Positions 9,726 to 19,354 are shown, counted from the first letter of the stretch. The stretch is 64,000 nucleotides of DNA from Flavobacterium limi (GCF_010645075.1 NZ_JAADZV010000003.1:480318-544317), one strand, 5' to 3'. Notes: generated by a model from the letters alone, not told the origin. Made by a program: numbers and translations.

Positions 9726-10637
9726 TTAGTTTTTCAGGATGTTGATTTCCATCAGCCATTGCTCACAAATACCAGTCCATAAATTGGTTGAACCGGGATT
9801 ATTTCTAAGTGCAATCGCATGACCGCCCTGATTAAAAATATGTAAACTCGAAGGAATTTTGTTTGTCAGGAGCGCATCATAAAACAACAAACTGTTTTTT
9901 GGAGATACCACTTTATCGTTAAAGGCATGTGCCATGAAAGTGGGCGGTGTATAATCACTCACCTGAAACTGAAGAGAATATTTTTTAATCAATTCGGGAG
10001 ATGGATCTGAACCAAGCAGATTCTCTTTGCTTCCTTTATGACCGTCTTTTCCCATGTCAATTACAGGTGAAATCAAAATCATATAATCAGGTTTAAAAGA
10101 ATAACTATCATATTCATCTCCTATTTTTGCAAAATCATCTTTGATTGTTCCAAGACTAGCTGCCAAATGTCCTCCTGCAGAACAGCCCATCACTCCAATT
10201 TTATTCGTATCAATTTTCCAGCTGGCAGCATTTTTACGAATGACCCTCATTGCTCTTTCAGCATCCTGCAAAGGTACTTTTTCTCTTTCTTTGACATCTT
10301 TTGATATCGGCAGTCGATGTGTCAATACAAAAGCATTGATCCCGATCGTATTAAACCATTTTGCCAATTGAAAACCACTAATATTATATGACAAATGATG
10401 ATAGCCTCCTCCGGGAATAATTAAAACCGCTGCCCCTTTATTCTCCTGAGCAGAAGTGAAAAAAGCGTGAATGCCTGGTATTCCCACCTGCATTACACGC
10501 TCATTACTGATACTGTCTTTTATAAATAATCCTTTGGAATTTGGCATTTTATTTTTCTCCCAAAGCGGAATATATTCCTGCGCCTGCATCCCGACAAATG
10601 CAAACAATATTAACAGAACTATTTTTTTATTAATCAT
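9726..10637 (-). CDS. Secreted alpha/beta-hydrolase, probable sugar acetylesterase
   Basis: Probable serine esterase acting on acetyl groups of pectin or its oligomers. It has a short signal peptide (MINKKIVLLILFAFVGMQAQ), an oxyanion-hole-type IPGGGYHHLSY at about 74-84, and the nucleophile elbow GCSAGG with Ser153. A possible acid lies in AFNDKVVS and a catalytic His in QGGHAIALR near the C-terminus. This organisation matches the xylan/pectin acetylesterase-like hydrolases found in Bacteroidota polysaccharide loci. It sits between GH127 and CE8 with 12- and 18-bp gaps. The substrate is inferred from context; a feruloyl or other ester is possible. Confidence 0.8.
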   Translation of the reverse strand: MINKKIVLLILFAFVGMQAQEYIPLWEKNKMPNSKGLFIKDSISNERVMQVGIPGIHAFFTSAQENKGAAVLIIPGGGYHHLSYNISGFQLAKWFNTIGINAFVLTHRLPISKDVKEREKVPLQDAERAMRVIRKNAASWKIDTNKIGVMGCSAGGHLAASLGTIKDDFAKIGDEYDSYSFKPDYMILISPVIDMGKDGHKGSKENLLGSDPSPELIKKYSLQFQVSDYTPPTFMAHAFNDKVVSPKNSLLFYDALLTNKIPSSLHIFNQGGHAIALRNNPGSTNLWTGICEQWLMEINILKN

Positions 10638-10649
10638 TCCATTGATTTT

Positions 10650-12671
10650 TTAATGTGATAACCAAACAGACATTTCGCCTTTACCATGATTTCCCCATGC
10701 AAAATAAGGAATTAATTTTACTGTATATTCTTTGCTATCTTTTACCGAAAGTGGCTTGTACAGCTTTTTGTCCCAGGAAGTATCATTATTAATTGATGAA
10801 CTGGCAGTTATGCTTAATAATTGTCTGTCGTGGATTTTGATAAAATCTGTTGTAAATTTAGAATTGACATCCAAAACCACTTCGTTGATGCTTGTATTCG
10901 CTGGAAGCTGATCAGATTCTAAGCAATAAACAATCGGGCCTCTTTTTACAGCCACCTGATTTTTTACCTCTTCTACCAACGGATTTGCCTGCATCAATTC
11001 AACTGGCATCGGGATATTCAATTCAATTACATCTCCTTTTTTCCATTTTTGTATTACTTTTTGGTACGACCCTGAAACAACAGCTTCATTGATATTCTTA
11101 CCATTCACTGAAATTGTAGTTCCCTGACTCCAGCCCGGAATTCTCAATAAGAAAGCATAAACATCTTTAGGGGCTTTTACGATTTTCAGGGTAACTTTTC
11201 CATCCCACGGATAATTGGTCTGTTGTTCGATTTCAATTTTCTCTCCGGAAAGTGTCGTTGAACTAAGGTTATTGCTCCCGTATAAATTCACATACAAACC
11301 TTCTTTCGAAAAGTTGTAAGCGTAGTTGCTCACCTCAGCAATAGTTCTGGTTACGTTTGGTGCACAGCAGTTCGACAAGGCGATATAGCCTTCACGTTCT
11401 TTGCTCCATCTTTGTTTAAAAGGTAAATCTTTAGAAACATTCAGCGGATTGTTATAAAAGAATTTTTTCCCTTCCAAATCAATTCCGGAAAGAACACTAT
11501 TATATAATGCCAATTCTACAATATCGGCATATTTGGCATCTCCTGTAATCTGAAGCATTCTCCAGTTCCATAATACGTTTCCAATATTAGCACAGGTTTC
11601 AGTATGAGCTGTAGCATTTGGAAGTTGAAAAGGTCTTCCGTATGCCTGATGAATTTTTTGTACATCAGTTGGATTGTACGAAGTCCCATCTGGTGAAACT
11701 CCGTCATATAAAGAACCACAGGCTCCTGTGATATACATTTTTCGATAAGTTACATCATCCCAGATCGACTCCAGATTATCCAGTAATTTTTTCTCTCCTG
11801 TTTCAGCGTACAAATCAGCTACACCTGCGTACAGATAATTCGCTCTTACAGCATGCCCCATTGCAGTTGTCTGCTGTCTAAACGGAATTCTGTCCTGATT
11901 ATCATCGGTTCCGTCATCGGTAGTTCCTCTGATATCGATTAGATTATTGGCCAGTTCCAGATATTTCGGATTTTTAGTGGTACGGTACATTTCGACAATT
12001 CCCATATAATGTGAAGGGCAGATTGCATTTCGTGCTAATTCAGGTGATGCTTTTTTATAGAAATCATATAAAAAATCGGCAACACCTTTTGCAATGTTTA
12101 AGAAATTCGTTTTTCCGGTCGCACGGTAATGAATACAGGCTGCGGTCATCAAATGCCCCATATTGTATTTCTCGAAACCCAGTTGTTTTTTTACTTCTTC
12201 CGGACCAAGCGTCCCCCAGCGTTCATCAATTAAAACCGGAGTATGCAGGTAGCCGTCTTTTCGCTGTGCTTTCGCGAAAAGAGCAATGGCTTTATCCATT
12301 TCAGCATCCAGTTTTTTATCTTTGGTTACAGCATAAGTTGCTGCCATTCCCTCAAAGATCTTATAAAAATCTCCATCGTGAAAAGAAGGCCCTTTGAAAG
12401 TTCCTTTGCTTATTCCTGCCGCAATTTCGAAATTTTTATGGGCATGTGAAACCTCATCATTATGATACAAGTCCCACATATAGGGTAATGTATTTCTGGT
12501 TTCCACATCAAATTGTTCTTTCCAAAAACCGTTTGTCCATTTCACATCCTGTAAACCTACACTTTGTAATTTAGAATAAGGGCTTTCAGAATTGGCAACC
12601 AAACCTTTGTTTTGAGCAAATATTGCTGTTGACAAAAGCAAAGACGATAATATAATGATGTTCTTTTTCAT
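10650..12671 (-). CDS. GH127-superfamily (DUF1680) beta-L-arabinofuranosidase-like enzyme
   Basis: Secreted enzyme (signal peptide to FAQNKG) of the DUF1680/GH127 group. These use a Zn-bound cysteine as nucleophile and include beta-L-arabinofuranosidases and a rhamnogalacturonan-II aceric acid hydrolase. Seen here: the N-terminal VKWTNGFWKEQFDVETRNTL, the helical-barrel segment SFHDGDFYKIFEGMAATYAV, and the cysteine cluster ALSNCCAPNVTRTIAEVSNYAY, which matches the family's metal-thiolate site. A C-terminal beta-sandwich follows (YAFLLRIPGWSQG). Length 673 is usual. Whether it belongs to GH127, GH146 or another branch cannot be settled by eye. It is followed 12 bp later by the esterase. Confidence 0.85.
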   Translation of the reverse strand: MKKNIIILSSLLLSTAIFAQNKGLVANSESPYSKLQSVGLQDVKWTNGFWKEQFDVETRNTLPYMWDLYHNDEVSHAHKNFEIAAGISKGTFKGPSFHDGDFYKIFEGMAATYAVTKDKKLDAEMDKAIALFAKAQRKDGYLHTPVLIDERWGTLGPEEVKKQLGFEKYNMGHLMTAACIHYRATGKTNFLNIAKGVADFLYDFYKKASPELARNAICPSHYMGIVEMYRTTKNPKYLELANNLIDIRGTTDDGTDDNQDRIPFRQQTTAMGHAVRANYLYAGVADLYAETGEKKLLDNLESIWDDVTYRKMYITGACGSLYDGVSPDGTSYNPTDVQKIHQAYGRPFQLPNATAHTETCANIGNVLWNWRMLQITGDAKYADIVELALYNSVLSGIDLEGKKFFYNNPLNVSKDLPFKQRWSKEREGYIALSNCCAPNVTRTIAEVSNYAYNFSKEGLYVNLYGSNNLSSTTLSGEKIEIEQQTNYPWDGKVTLKIVKAPKDVYAFLLRIPGWSQGTTISVNGKNINEAVVSGSYQKVIQKWKKGDVIELNIPMPVELMQANPLVEEVKNQVAVKRGPIVYCLESDQLPANTSINEVVLDVNSKFTTDFIKIHDRQLLSITASSSINNDTSWDKKLYKPLSVKDSKEYTVKLIPYFAWGNHGKGEMSVWLSH

Positions 12672-12688
12672 TTTGATATAATTTTATC

Positions 12689-12751
12689 TGCCTGATCTGC
12701 TAAATCTGCGAGAGAGTAATTTTTCCCGCAGATTTAGCAGATTAAGCAAAT
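12689..12751. repeat. GCAGATT-type inverted repeat
   Basis: Long near-palindrome: CTGATCTGCTAAATCTGCG pairs with CGCAGATTTAGCAGATTAAG across an AT-rich loop. It lies between PL1 and GH127 and is one of a cluster with 12776-12874. Confidence 0.7.
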
Positions 12752-12775
12752 TATTTTTATTTACTAAAAAGTTCA

Positions 12776-12874
12776 TTTCACGCAGATTTTAAAGGATTTA
12801 AGCAGATATTTACCGATTCAATTTTAATAAAATTCCATTAAATCTGCTAAAATCTATCTAAAATCTGCGTGAAA
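12776..12874. repeat. GCAGATT-type inverted repeat, larger copy
   Basis: Begins TTTCACGCAGATTTTA and ends AAAATCTGCGTGAAA, with inner arms built from AAGCAGAT and AATCTGCT. The roughly 100-bp unit could fold end to end. It stands directly downstream of the multidomain PL1 gene and may act as a transcript-end or processing structure. Confidence 0.7.
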
Positions 12875-12888
12875 CATTTCTCATAGAT

Positions 12889-15336
12889 TTACTTTACAAG
12901 GAAATTAATTGTACGGCTCATTGTATCTCCGTCTGCATCTTTAACGGTTAATACAAAAGATGCCAACCCTGGCTCAATAGGCCTAAACTGAACTTCTTTT
13001 CCTTTTAAGACTACTCTTCCGTTTGTAAGATCCGAAAACGTAAATACAGGACTTGCTTCGTATCCTTTAAAATAATCCGCAGCATTTAAAACGGTTTGTT
13101 CTCCAGATTTCACAAAGAAATGCGGCTGTGCCATCCAGTCTAAATAATTATCCAATTGTGTAAATCCGTCTTCCTCTAAATCTGAATTAGCATCTGAAAA
13201 ATCCCCTGCTTTCGAATTTTCATTTAAACTGAATGCTTTCTCCCACCAGTCTGGCAAACCATCATGATCCGTATCCCAGTCAGCAGGACGGGTTTCAGAT
13301 GCAAACTCAGGCCATCCTCCGGCATCTGATTCATTATCAATCATTCCGCCAAGGCCGCTTTTGCTTCCTTTATATGTAAAAGTCCCTTTTAATGTCTCAT
13401 CAATGATTCGGTTATCGTGTTTGTCAAAAAACGGCTGATTCGCACCCACATCAGAAAGTACATTTTTATAAGCTCCTTTTGCTGACTGTGTATTTACATA
13501 AGAATCGAAGAAAGGTTTGTCTACGAAAGTTTCATACTCTACTTTTTCATTATTCGTAACCGTCATTTTTCTTCCTTTATCCTGAGATTTCTCGTCAAAA
13601 TAACCCGGCATTATATTTCCGTCGAAGAAATAACGCTGCATTCCTTTTCCAACTCCTTCATGCTGTGCATTCAAAGCTACAAAAATACCTGTTGAAGCTC
13701 CGGGTTTATAGAAATTGTTAACAAAATTTACTTCGTTTGCACCTCCGTCAGTAGTTCTTTTTCCCCAGTTGTAAACCACATTATTTCTAATATCGACTCT
13801 TCCGGTATAAAATCCGTCACCACTCAAACCACCTCCGATACTCCAGTTACGGCCATAATTGTGTGCCAGTAAATTGTGATGAAAACTTCCGATATCACCA
13901 CCAATTGTCGCTGCATAACCGTGCATTTTTCCAGCTTCGTATTTATCGTGTCCGGCAACATTCAGAGCTTCGGAAATTAAAGTTCTCTGTAACGAAATAT
14001 GATGCGCTCCTCTTGAACTGAATGATTCATCAATCGTCCAGCTGATTGAACAGTGATCGATTATACTGTAATCAGCACCCGTTAATCCCATTCCGTCAAA
14101 AGTCGTTCCACCACCGATTCGAACTTTCAAAAATCGAATTACACCATCATTCCCCGTAAGACCAATTGGCGCACGGCTAACCGTAATTCCCTCGCCCGGA
14201 GCTGTCTGTCCGGCAATAGTGATATAGGGCTGATTAACTACTAACCTTGATTTCAATTGAATATTACCAGAAACATTAAACACAATAGTCCTCGGTCCGA
14301 TTTCCTGATTGACAGCGTCACGTAAACTTCCCGGACCGTCATCGTTAAGATTGGTTACTTCAACTACTTTTCCGCCACGTCCTCCAACGGCGAAGCGTCC
14401 GTAACCTTCTGCTCCGGGAAAAGCCAGCTGTGCCGGTTTGAAAGACCATACGTTTCCTAAAGTAACATTGCCTTTAGCATCTACTTCATCAACACGCCAG
14501 TAGTACGTTGAACCACTGTATAAATCTGAAACTGAAAATGTTTTGTCAGTTAATTTTCCTTTGAATTCTTTTGAAGATTCAGTCGCATTGGCAACAGTGT
14601 TTTTATCTTCTCCAAAAAACAATTTATGCGCCACAGCATTTTTTGAAGCATCCCATTCCAGCAAAACCTTTTTATCAGCTGTAACAACATGTTCGTTTGC
14701 ATTTTCCGGCTTGGGAGAACGCGCCTGATTCATTAAGTTCGGCGTATCGATTTCAAAACCATTAATCACAATCTGCTTTACAACATCAGGATTGGTTGCA
14801 GGATCAATTTCAAAACGAATAACAACCTCTTTCGCTTTTACTGCATTAAAAGAAATATATGCCATAGAAGCATCAGCCTTCGCATTTACTCTCAGGCTTG
14901 CATTTACCGTTTCTGTCAATTTCCCATTTACATAAATTTTTATCGGGGAAAATGTTTTCCCTGTAATTACATCAAACGCATTATGAAATGTCAGAAGTGT
15001 ATGTTTGCCCGGTTTTAAGCCACTGATTTTCATTTCCAGATTTTCAGCTGTAACCAATCCGTCAGCGCCTAACTTATTATAGAACGGAGCGCTCATCCCT
15101 ACTTTATACCATTTTGAGGTAAAATTTCCTTTCAATTTGAATGTTACACCATTAAAAGTCTTTTGGTCTTCTTTCTTTTCATTCACCACCCACGAATCAT
15201 AACCCGGAGCATGAACTTCTTCTAATCTTCTTTGGAAAAAATCAAAATCGACTTTTACAATTTGCTTATTCTGTGCCTGCCCATTGGCTGTTAAAAGCAT
15301 TGCCAATGCAGCAGTGCTAAAAAATTTCTTAATCAT
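12889..15336 (-). CDS. Multidomain secreted pectate lyase, family PL1
   Basis: Large PL1-type lyase of 815 residues with a signal peptide (to GQAQNKQ). Residues about 25-200 look like a malectin/carbohydrate-binding beta-sandwich (KVDFDFFQRRLEEVHAPGY, LKPGKHTLLTFHNAFD). Residues about 205-300 resemble a fibronectin type III-like module (LLEWDASKNAVAHKLFFGED, STYYWRVDEVDAKGNV). The PL1 beta-helix follows from about 305 (FPGAEGYGRFAVGGRGGK, NLNDDGPGSLRDAV, YITIAGQTAPGEGITV). An Asp-rich Ca-site-like segment occurs near 680 (DWDTDHDGLPDWWEKAF), and the C-terminus is a small beta domain. The extra modules suggest attachment to insoluble pectin. It starts 15 bp after the DUF5703 gene stop. Confidence 0.87.
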   Translation of the reverse strand: MIKKFFSTAALAMLLTANGQAQNKQIVKVDFDFFQRRLEEVHAPGYDSWVVNEKKEDQKTFNGVTFKLKGNFTSKWYKVGMSAPFYNKLGADGLVTAENLEMKISGLKPGKHTLLTFHNAFDVITGKTFSPIKIYVNGKLTETVNASLRVNAKADASMAYISFNAVKAKEVVIRFEIDPATNPDVVKQIVINGFEIDTPNLMNQARSPKPENANEHVVTADKKVLLEWDASKNAVAHKLFFGEDKNTVANATESSKEFKGKLTDKTFSVSDLYSGSTYYWRVDEVDAKGNVTLGNVWSFKPAQLAFPGAEGYGRFAVGGRGGKVVEVTNLNDDGPGSLRDAVNQEIGPRTIVFNVSGNIQLKSRLVVNQPYITIAGQTAPGEGITVSRAPIGLTGNDGVIRFLKVRIGGGTTFDGMGLTGADYSIIDHCSISWTIDESFSSRGAHHISLQRTLISEALNVAGHDKYEAGKMHGYAATIGGDIGSFHHNLLAHNYGRNWSIGGGLSGDGFYTGRVDIRNNVVYNWGKRTTDGGANEVNFVNNFYKPGASTGIFVALNAQHEGVGKGMQRYFFDGNIMPGYFDEKSQDKGRKMTVTNNEKVEYETFVDKPFFDSYVNTQSAKGAYKNVLSDVGANQPFFDKHDNRIIDETLKGTFTYKGSKSGLGGMIDNESDAGGWPEFASETRPADWDTDHDGLPDWWEKAFSLNENSKAGDFSDANSDLEEDGFTQLDNYLDWMAQPHFFVKSGEQTVLNAADYFKGYEASPVFTFSDLTNGRVVLKGKEVQFRPIEPGLASFVLTVKDADGDTMSRTINFLVK

Positions 15337-15350
15337 TTTATCGGTACTAG

Positions 15351-17678
15351 TTAGTTTAGTTTCTTCTTTTCTTCTATTGAAATCCCTAACAGATTTATAA
15401 TGTCTTTTTTTCTTTCTTCCGGAGTTACTTTTAAAACTTTCAATTCGCCGTTTATCAGTTCCGCTTCTACCGTTGTATTTTGTCTCGCGTGCAATTTAAA
15501 ACGAACGTTCCATTCTTTTGGCCAGGCCGGAAAAAGATAAATTTTTCCATCGGTTTCGTGCAAAAGCATTTCCTGCATACCAATCATTCCTGCTCCTCCC
15601 CAGTTGTGATCCGGAACCCAGTCAAACCCGGGACCCCAAAATGCGGGGAAGCGTCTGTCTGAATTGGCCATTTTCAAAGTATTATATTTTGCTGCTTCAT
15701 CGGTTAAACCTAATCGTGCTGAAAATATATTATCCTGTTTCCAGCCAATGTGGCTTCTGAATTTTATCGCATCGGGATCATATTTCCACGTATTCAAAGC
15801 GGTTTCCAAATCTGGTTTTCCAATTCCGTAAATTCCCCACGGATATACCGGATACAATTGTGGCACTTCGGTATTATTGATGCGTTCCCATGTTTTTGCC
15901 GGAAGCAATACTTTGTGATTTTCGATAGTACCAAAATTCAAAGGCGGAATTCTGGTTTGAAATGCTTTTAAATATTCAACGTCTTCTTTTGACAGTTGAT
16001 TTACCGAAAGGTTTAATAGACTTTCCGTAATTATTTTCAATGCTGAAATGGTACTGTTAGCGTTGTTTGTCATTTTGTATGTTTCGACAGCAGAACCAGG
16101 AAACAGTACTAAATGTCCGTTTCCATCCAACGCTTTTCTGCCTCTTTTTTTGGCTAAATACTGATAATGTTCGTCAAAAAAACGCAGACAACTTATTATA
16201 AACTGATTGTATTTCTGAATATCTTCTCCCGCATATTCTTTCTGTTTTAACATCATCTGGCAAAACTCAAAAACAGTATCCCATTCATATTCCAGCCAGG
16301 CATTATATTCCATTCCCGGATCGTAATCGGAGGGACGTTTCCATTCATATTCGGCAGGATTTGGCAAGCCGAAATTTTCTAATTGTTCTGTAAAAGATGC
16401 TCCGTTATGGTTCCAATAAACTTTGCTTCTTAATTCGGCATTTTTCTGAATGCTCAGATAATAATCCAGCTGTGATTTCATCATATCAAAATCACCGCTT
16501 TTCACCATCGGATGATACACCAATCTTTGGTTTTGAGCTGTCATCGTTCCACCTCCCCAATTTCTGAAATCGGGTGTAAAGTTCAAATCAGGATTAGTAA
16601 AAACGGGGTCAGCCGTAAAAAGTCCGCCGTTGAATTTTGTTGGGTATTTTCCGTAGGCATTACACCCAAGCATATAACGGAACAACTGATAATTCTGCCC
16701 GATCTGATACACCGAATCTTTTGCCGTAGATTGATTTTTTTGTGCAAAAATAAAACTGCGATTCCAGAAATTATTCCACCATTTTATGGTGTTTTTCTCA
16801 GCTTGTTTTGCTGTATTTTTATTCGAGGAAATAAAACTTTTTAAACCATTATCCCAAATAGAAAAATCAGACTGACTAGTGTTTAAATAAATTTCCAGCG
16901 AATGTTTTTTTGAAGGTTTTACACTCGTTAAATTAAAACCTTTGAAATCGGTATTCTGATATTTCCCAAGATAGGTTCCGTCCGGTTTTAGGTTATCGCC
17001 TTTCATGAATCCGCCGAAAGTTAAATTAGCAATCGGGTTCATCATCTGGTCTTTCACCGATTCCATTTTCTGCTGTTTTACCGCAACATCAAAAACGGTT
17101 TGTTCGCGGTTTCGATGATAGAATTTAAGTCCGTTATTTTCAAAAGCAATCGAATCTTTAAAATTAACAAGATCGCCCTGAGGTGCCCATTTATAAGAAT
17201 TAGCATTATTTTCTTTTCCTTTTGAAATACGGTTCTGATGACGCCAGTTTTCATAAGAAGCCGTCATTTTCAACGGATTTTTACTTTCTAAATCAACATG
17301 AATTATCGGTTTAAAAACATCAACCCAAAGTTTGATTTTGGTATCTTTTTGTCCAACTAAAATATAACCGTCTCTGAGTTTCAATTCCTGATGAAAACCA
17401 TCTTTTCCCTCAAACGGATTTGGTGTTAAAGTGATTTTTACACGACCTAATTTCAGTAAAGTATTATGTTCGTCAAAAGTTCCGCTTCGCGAAAAATAAA
17501 AATACAAATCTCCTTTCTCGACCCAGACATTCATACCAATATCACCGCCTCCCAAAGGCATTGATTCTGATGAATTCTGGCTCTGAGTTGTCCAAACCTG
17601 ATTGTAATTATCAAGCACAGGGATTTGCGCTTTGAGTAAAAACGTGGCGAACAGAAGTATGTATTTTATGTGTTTCAT
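15351..17678 (-). CDS. DUF5703 family putative glycoside hydrolase (GH95-like fold)
   Basis: Secreted protein of unknown specificity. From the ATG at 17678 it has a short signal peptide (MKHIKYILLFATFLLKAQ). The N-terminal part (SESMPLGGGDIGMNVWVEKGDLYFYFSRSGTFDE) is the DUF5703 signature as I know it. The middle and C-terminal parts resemble an (alpha/alpha)6 barrel followed by a beta-sandwich (FPAFWGPGFDWVPDHNWGG, YLFPAWPKEWNVRFKLHARQNTTVEAEL), the same plan as GH95 enzymes. The frame is open to a TTG at 17705 inside a palindromic repeat, so I prefer the ATG. No enzymatic activity is known to me for this family. Its context argues for a rhamnogalacturonan or side-chain hydrolase. Confidence 0.75.
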   Translation of the reverse strand: MKHIKYILLFATFLLKAQIPVLDNYNQVWTTQSQNSSESMPLGGGDIGMNVWVEKGDLYFYFSRSGTFDEHNTLLKLGRVKITLTPNPFEGKDGFHQELKLRDGYILVGQKDTKIKLWVDVFKPIIHVDLESKNPLKMTASYENWRHQNRISKGKENNANSYKWAPQGDLVNFKDSIAFENNGLKFYHRNREQTVFDVAVKQQKMESVKDQMMNPIANLTFGGFMKGDNLKPDGTYLGKYQNTDFKGFNLTSVKPSKKHSLEIYLNTSQSDFSIWDNGLKSFISSNKNTAKQAEKNTIKWWNNFWNRSFIFAQKNQSTAKDSVYQIGQNYQLFRYMLGCNAYGKYPTKFNGGLFTADPVFTNPDLNFTPDFRNWGGGTMTAQNQRLVYHPMVKSGDFDMMKSQLDYYLSIQKNAELRSKVYWNHNGASFTEQLENFGLPNPAEYEWKRPSDYDPGMEYNAWLEYEWDTVFEFCQMMLKQKEYAGEDIQKYNQFIISCLRFFDEHYQYLAKKRGRKALDGNGHLVLFPGSAVETYKMTNNANSTISALKIITESLLNLSVNQLSKEDVEYLKAFQTRIPPLNFGTIENHKVLLPAKTWERINNTEVPQLYPVYPWGIYGIGKPDLETALNTWKYDPDAIKFRSHIGWKQDNIFSARLGLTDEAAKYNTLKMANSDRRFPAFWGPGFDWVPDHNWGGAGMIGMQEMLLHETDGKIYLFPAWPKEWNVRFKLHARQNTTVEAELINGELKVLKVTPEERKKDIINLLGISIEEKKKLN

Positions 17679-17689
17679 TTTTTTCGTTT

Positions 17690-17779
17690 CCTGCAAGGTT
17701 TTCAAAACCTTGTAGGTATTATTTTGACACTTTTCAAATTATAAATCAGACACCTACAAGGTTTTGAAAACCTTGCAGG
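17690..17779. repeat. Nested palindromic repeat CCTGCAAGGTTTTCAAAACC
   Basis: Two 28-bp arms (17690-17717 and 17752-17779) are inverted copies of each other. Each arm also contains the internal palindrome AAGGTTTTCAAAACCTT. It fills the gap between the SASA-type esterase and the DUF5703 gene. It has the look of a miniature mobile or REP-like intergenic element. Confidence 0.8.
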
Positions 17780-17792
17780 AGCCTAGTATATA

Positions 17793-19223
17793 TTACCATT
17801 CATCCGTTCTAAATGAAGAAACCGGCAAACCTCCTGCACTAAACAACTCCGCTTTGGCGAAATCTTTCCACAAATAGCGTACCGCAACTGGTTTTGTAAC
17901 TTTATCAGAAGTCAAAACCACCGACTTTCTTCTTACCACGGTTTTCGCCGGATAGAAAACTTTGTCCTCGCCCGCTATTTCAAAACCAGTAACTTCTTTG
18001 TCATAAGCTGTTATTCCGTTAGCAACATCATCAAAAGAAACCGTTACAGCGCCGTCTTTAATTTCCATTGATTTGTATTTCGGACTTTCGAATTCAAAAC
18101 CTTCCATTCCGTATGTTCTTGCTAAAGCCTGAAACGCCAGTCGGTTTCCGCCTTTTTCCTTGTCCATTGGGTGTATGTTATTTTCTTCACCTACATCCAT
18201 TAAAACCGCCATTGCCGAATTCGGAATTTCCTTTGAAGCCTTAAACTGCGCCTCTCTCAAATAAGCCGAATTGTAATTCTCCAAGTAATCTTTTGGATGA
18301 AATGAAGCATAATTAAACGGTGCAATCTGGCAGAAATAAAACGGAAATTCTCCCTGATTCCACATGGTTCTCCAACTGCTTACCATTTTTTTCATCAAAG
18401 CCGTATATTCATTGGCTCTTTCATAGTTGGATTCGCCCTGATACCAGATACAGCCTTTGATTCCGTAGCCAATAACCGGCGAAAGCATTCCGTTAAACAA
18501 AGTTGTCGGAACACGATTTGGATCTTTTGCCAATTCTTCTTTTGTAGTCGGAATTTTAGCGCTTGCGAAATCTTTCAGCATTTCCTTGTTCATCCAGGCT
18601 TCCATGCTAGAACCACCATACGAAACATGAATCAGTCCCACAGGAACATTTAAAACTTCCTGTAAAAGCGAACCAAAATACCAGGCCGTTGCACTAAAAT
18701 TTGAAGTTGATTTTGGAGAAGCTTCTTCCCATTTTCCTTCAAAATCGTCTTTTGGTTCCAAAACTGTAGCACGCGGAATCGTAATTAAACGAATGGTTTT
18801 ATTAGCTGATCTTACAATGATTTCGTTTCCGTTTTTAACAGGCTGTCCCTGAAATCCTTTCAAAGGCATTTCCATATTCGATTGACCAGAACAAAGCCAG
18901 ACTTCGCCAATTAAAATGTTTTTGATGGTTACTTTTTCTTTTCCTTCTGTAACTTCAATTGTAAATGGCCCGCCTGCAGTTGGTGTTTGCAATTCGGTTT
19001 TCCATTTACCGGAAGCGTCGGCTTTTGTTTTGTAGATTTTAGAATTCCATGATGTTTTGATGGTAACATTTGCATTCTTTTCTGCCCAGCCCCAGATTGG
19101 TGCGTTTGACTTTTGCTGCAACATCATATTGTCGGAAAACAATGCCGGCAGTTTGATTTTTGCATTGATTTGAAGGCTAGCTAAAATCATTGCTATTACA
19201 AGAATGTATTTGATATTTTTCAT
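17793..19223 (-). CDS. Secreted SGNH-type O-acetylesterase (sialate O-acetylesterase-like)
   Basis: Probable carbohydrate O-acetylesterase of the SASA/DUF303 group, exported through an N-terminal signal peptide (to INAKIKLP). Residues 25-100 form an N-terminal beta domain (LFSDNMMLQQKSNAPIWGWA). The catalytic domain begins with GEVWLCSGQSNMEMPL, whose GQSN motif places the nucleophile at Ser115. KGCIWYQGESNYERA and the late segment containing HPMDKEKGG complete the usual pattern. Members act on sialic acid, xylan or pectin acetyl groups; here rhamnogalacturonan acetyl groups are the likely target by context. It lies between GH106 and DUF5703 on one strand, with palindromic repeats on both sides. 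Confidence 0.88.
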   Translation of the reverse strand: MKNIKYILVIAMILASLQINAKIKLPALFSDNMMLQQKSNAPIWGWAEKNANVTIKTSWNSKIYKTKADASGKWKTELQTPTAGGPFTIEVTEGKEKVTIKNILIGEVWLCSGQSNMEMPLKGFQGQPVKNGNEIIVRSANKTIRLITIPRATVLEPKDDFEGKWEEASPKSTSNFSATAWYFGSLLQEVLNVPVGLIHVSYGGSSMEAWMNKEMLKDFASAKIPTTKEELAKDPNRVPTTLFNGMLSPVIGYGIKGCIWYQGESNYERANEYTALMKKMVSSWRTMWNQGEFPFYFCQIAPFNYASFHPKDYLENYNSAYLREAQFKASKEIPNSAMAVLMDVGEENNIHPMDKEKGGNRLAFQALARTYGMEGFEFESPKYKSMEIKDGAVTVSFDDVANGITAYDKEVTGFEIAGEDKVFYPAKTVVRRKSVVLTSDKVTKPVAVRYLWKDFAKAELFSAGGLPVSSFRTDEW

Positions 19224-19273
19224 TTTATATTTTTTCTATTATAACTTCCTTTTCAAACCTTTTCGGTGCAAAA

Positions 19274-19343
19274 GTCATTGCGAGGAACGAAGCAATCTCA
19301 GTAGTTGCTCTCGTTATGTGATTGCTTCGTTCCTCGCAATGAC
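19274..19343. repeat. GTCATTGCGAGGAACGAAGC inverted repeat
   Basis: Arms starting GTCATTGCGAGGAACGAAGC and ending with its reverse complement flank a loop with the core GTTGCTCTCGTTATG. A near-identical copy lies at 22756-22826 and a diverged one at 29398-29484. It is a dispersed palindromic repeat family, positioned just after the GH106 stop. Confidence 0.85.
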
Positions 19344-19354
19344 TCACATCCTGA

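Noticed and set aside
17679..17705. Upstream TTG start for the DUF5703 gene
   Set aside because: It lies inside the palindromic repeat. The ATG at 17678 gives a normal signal peptide.
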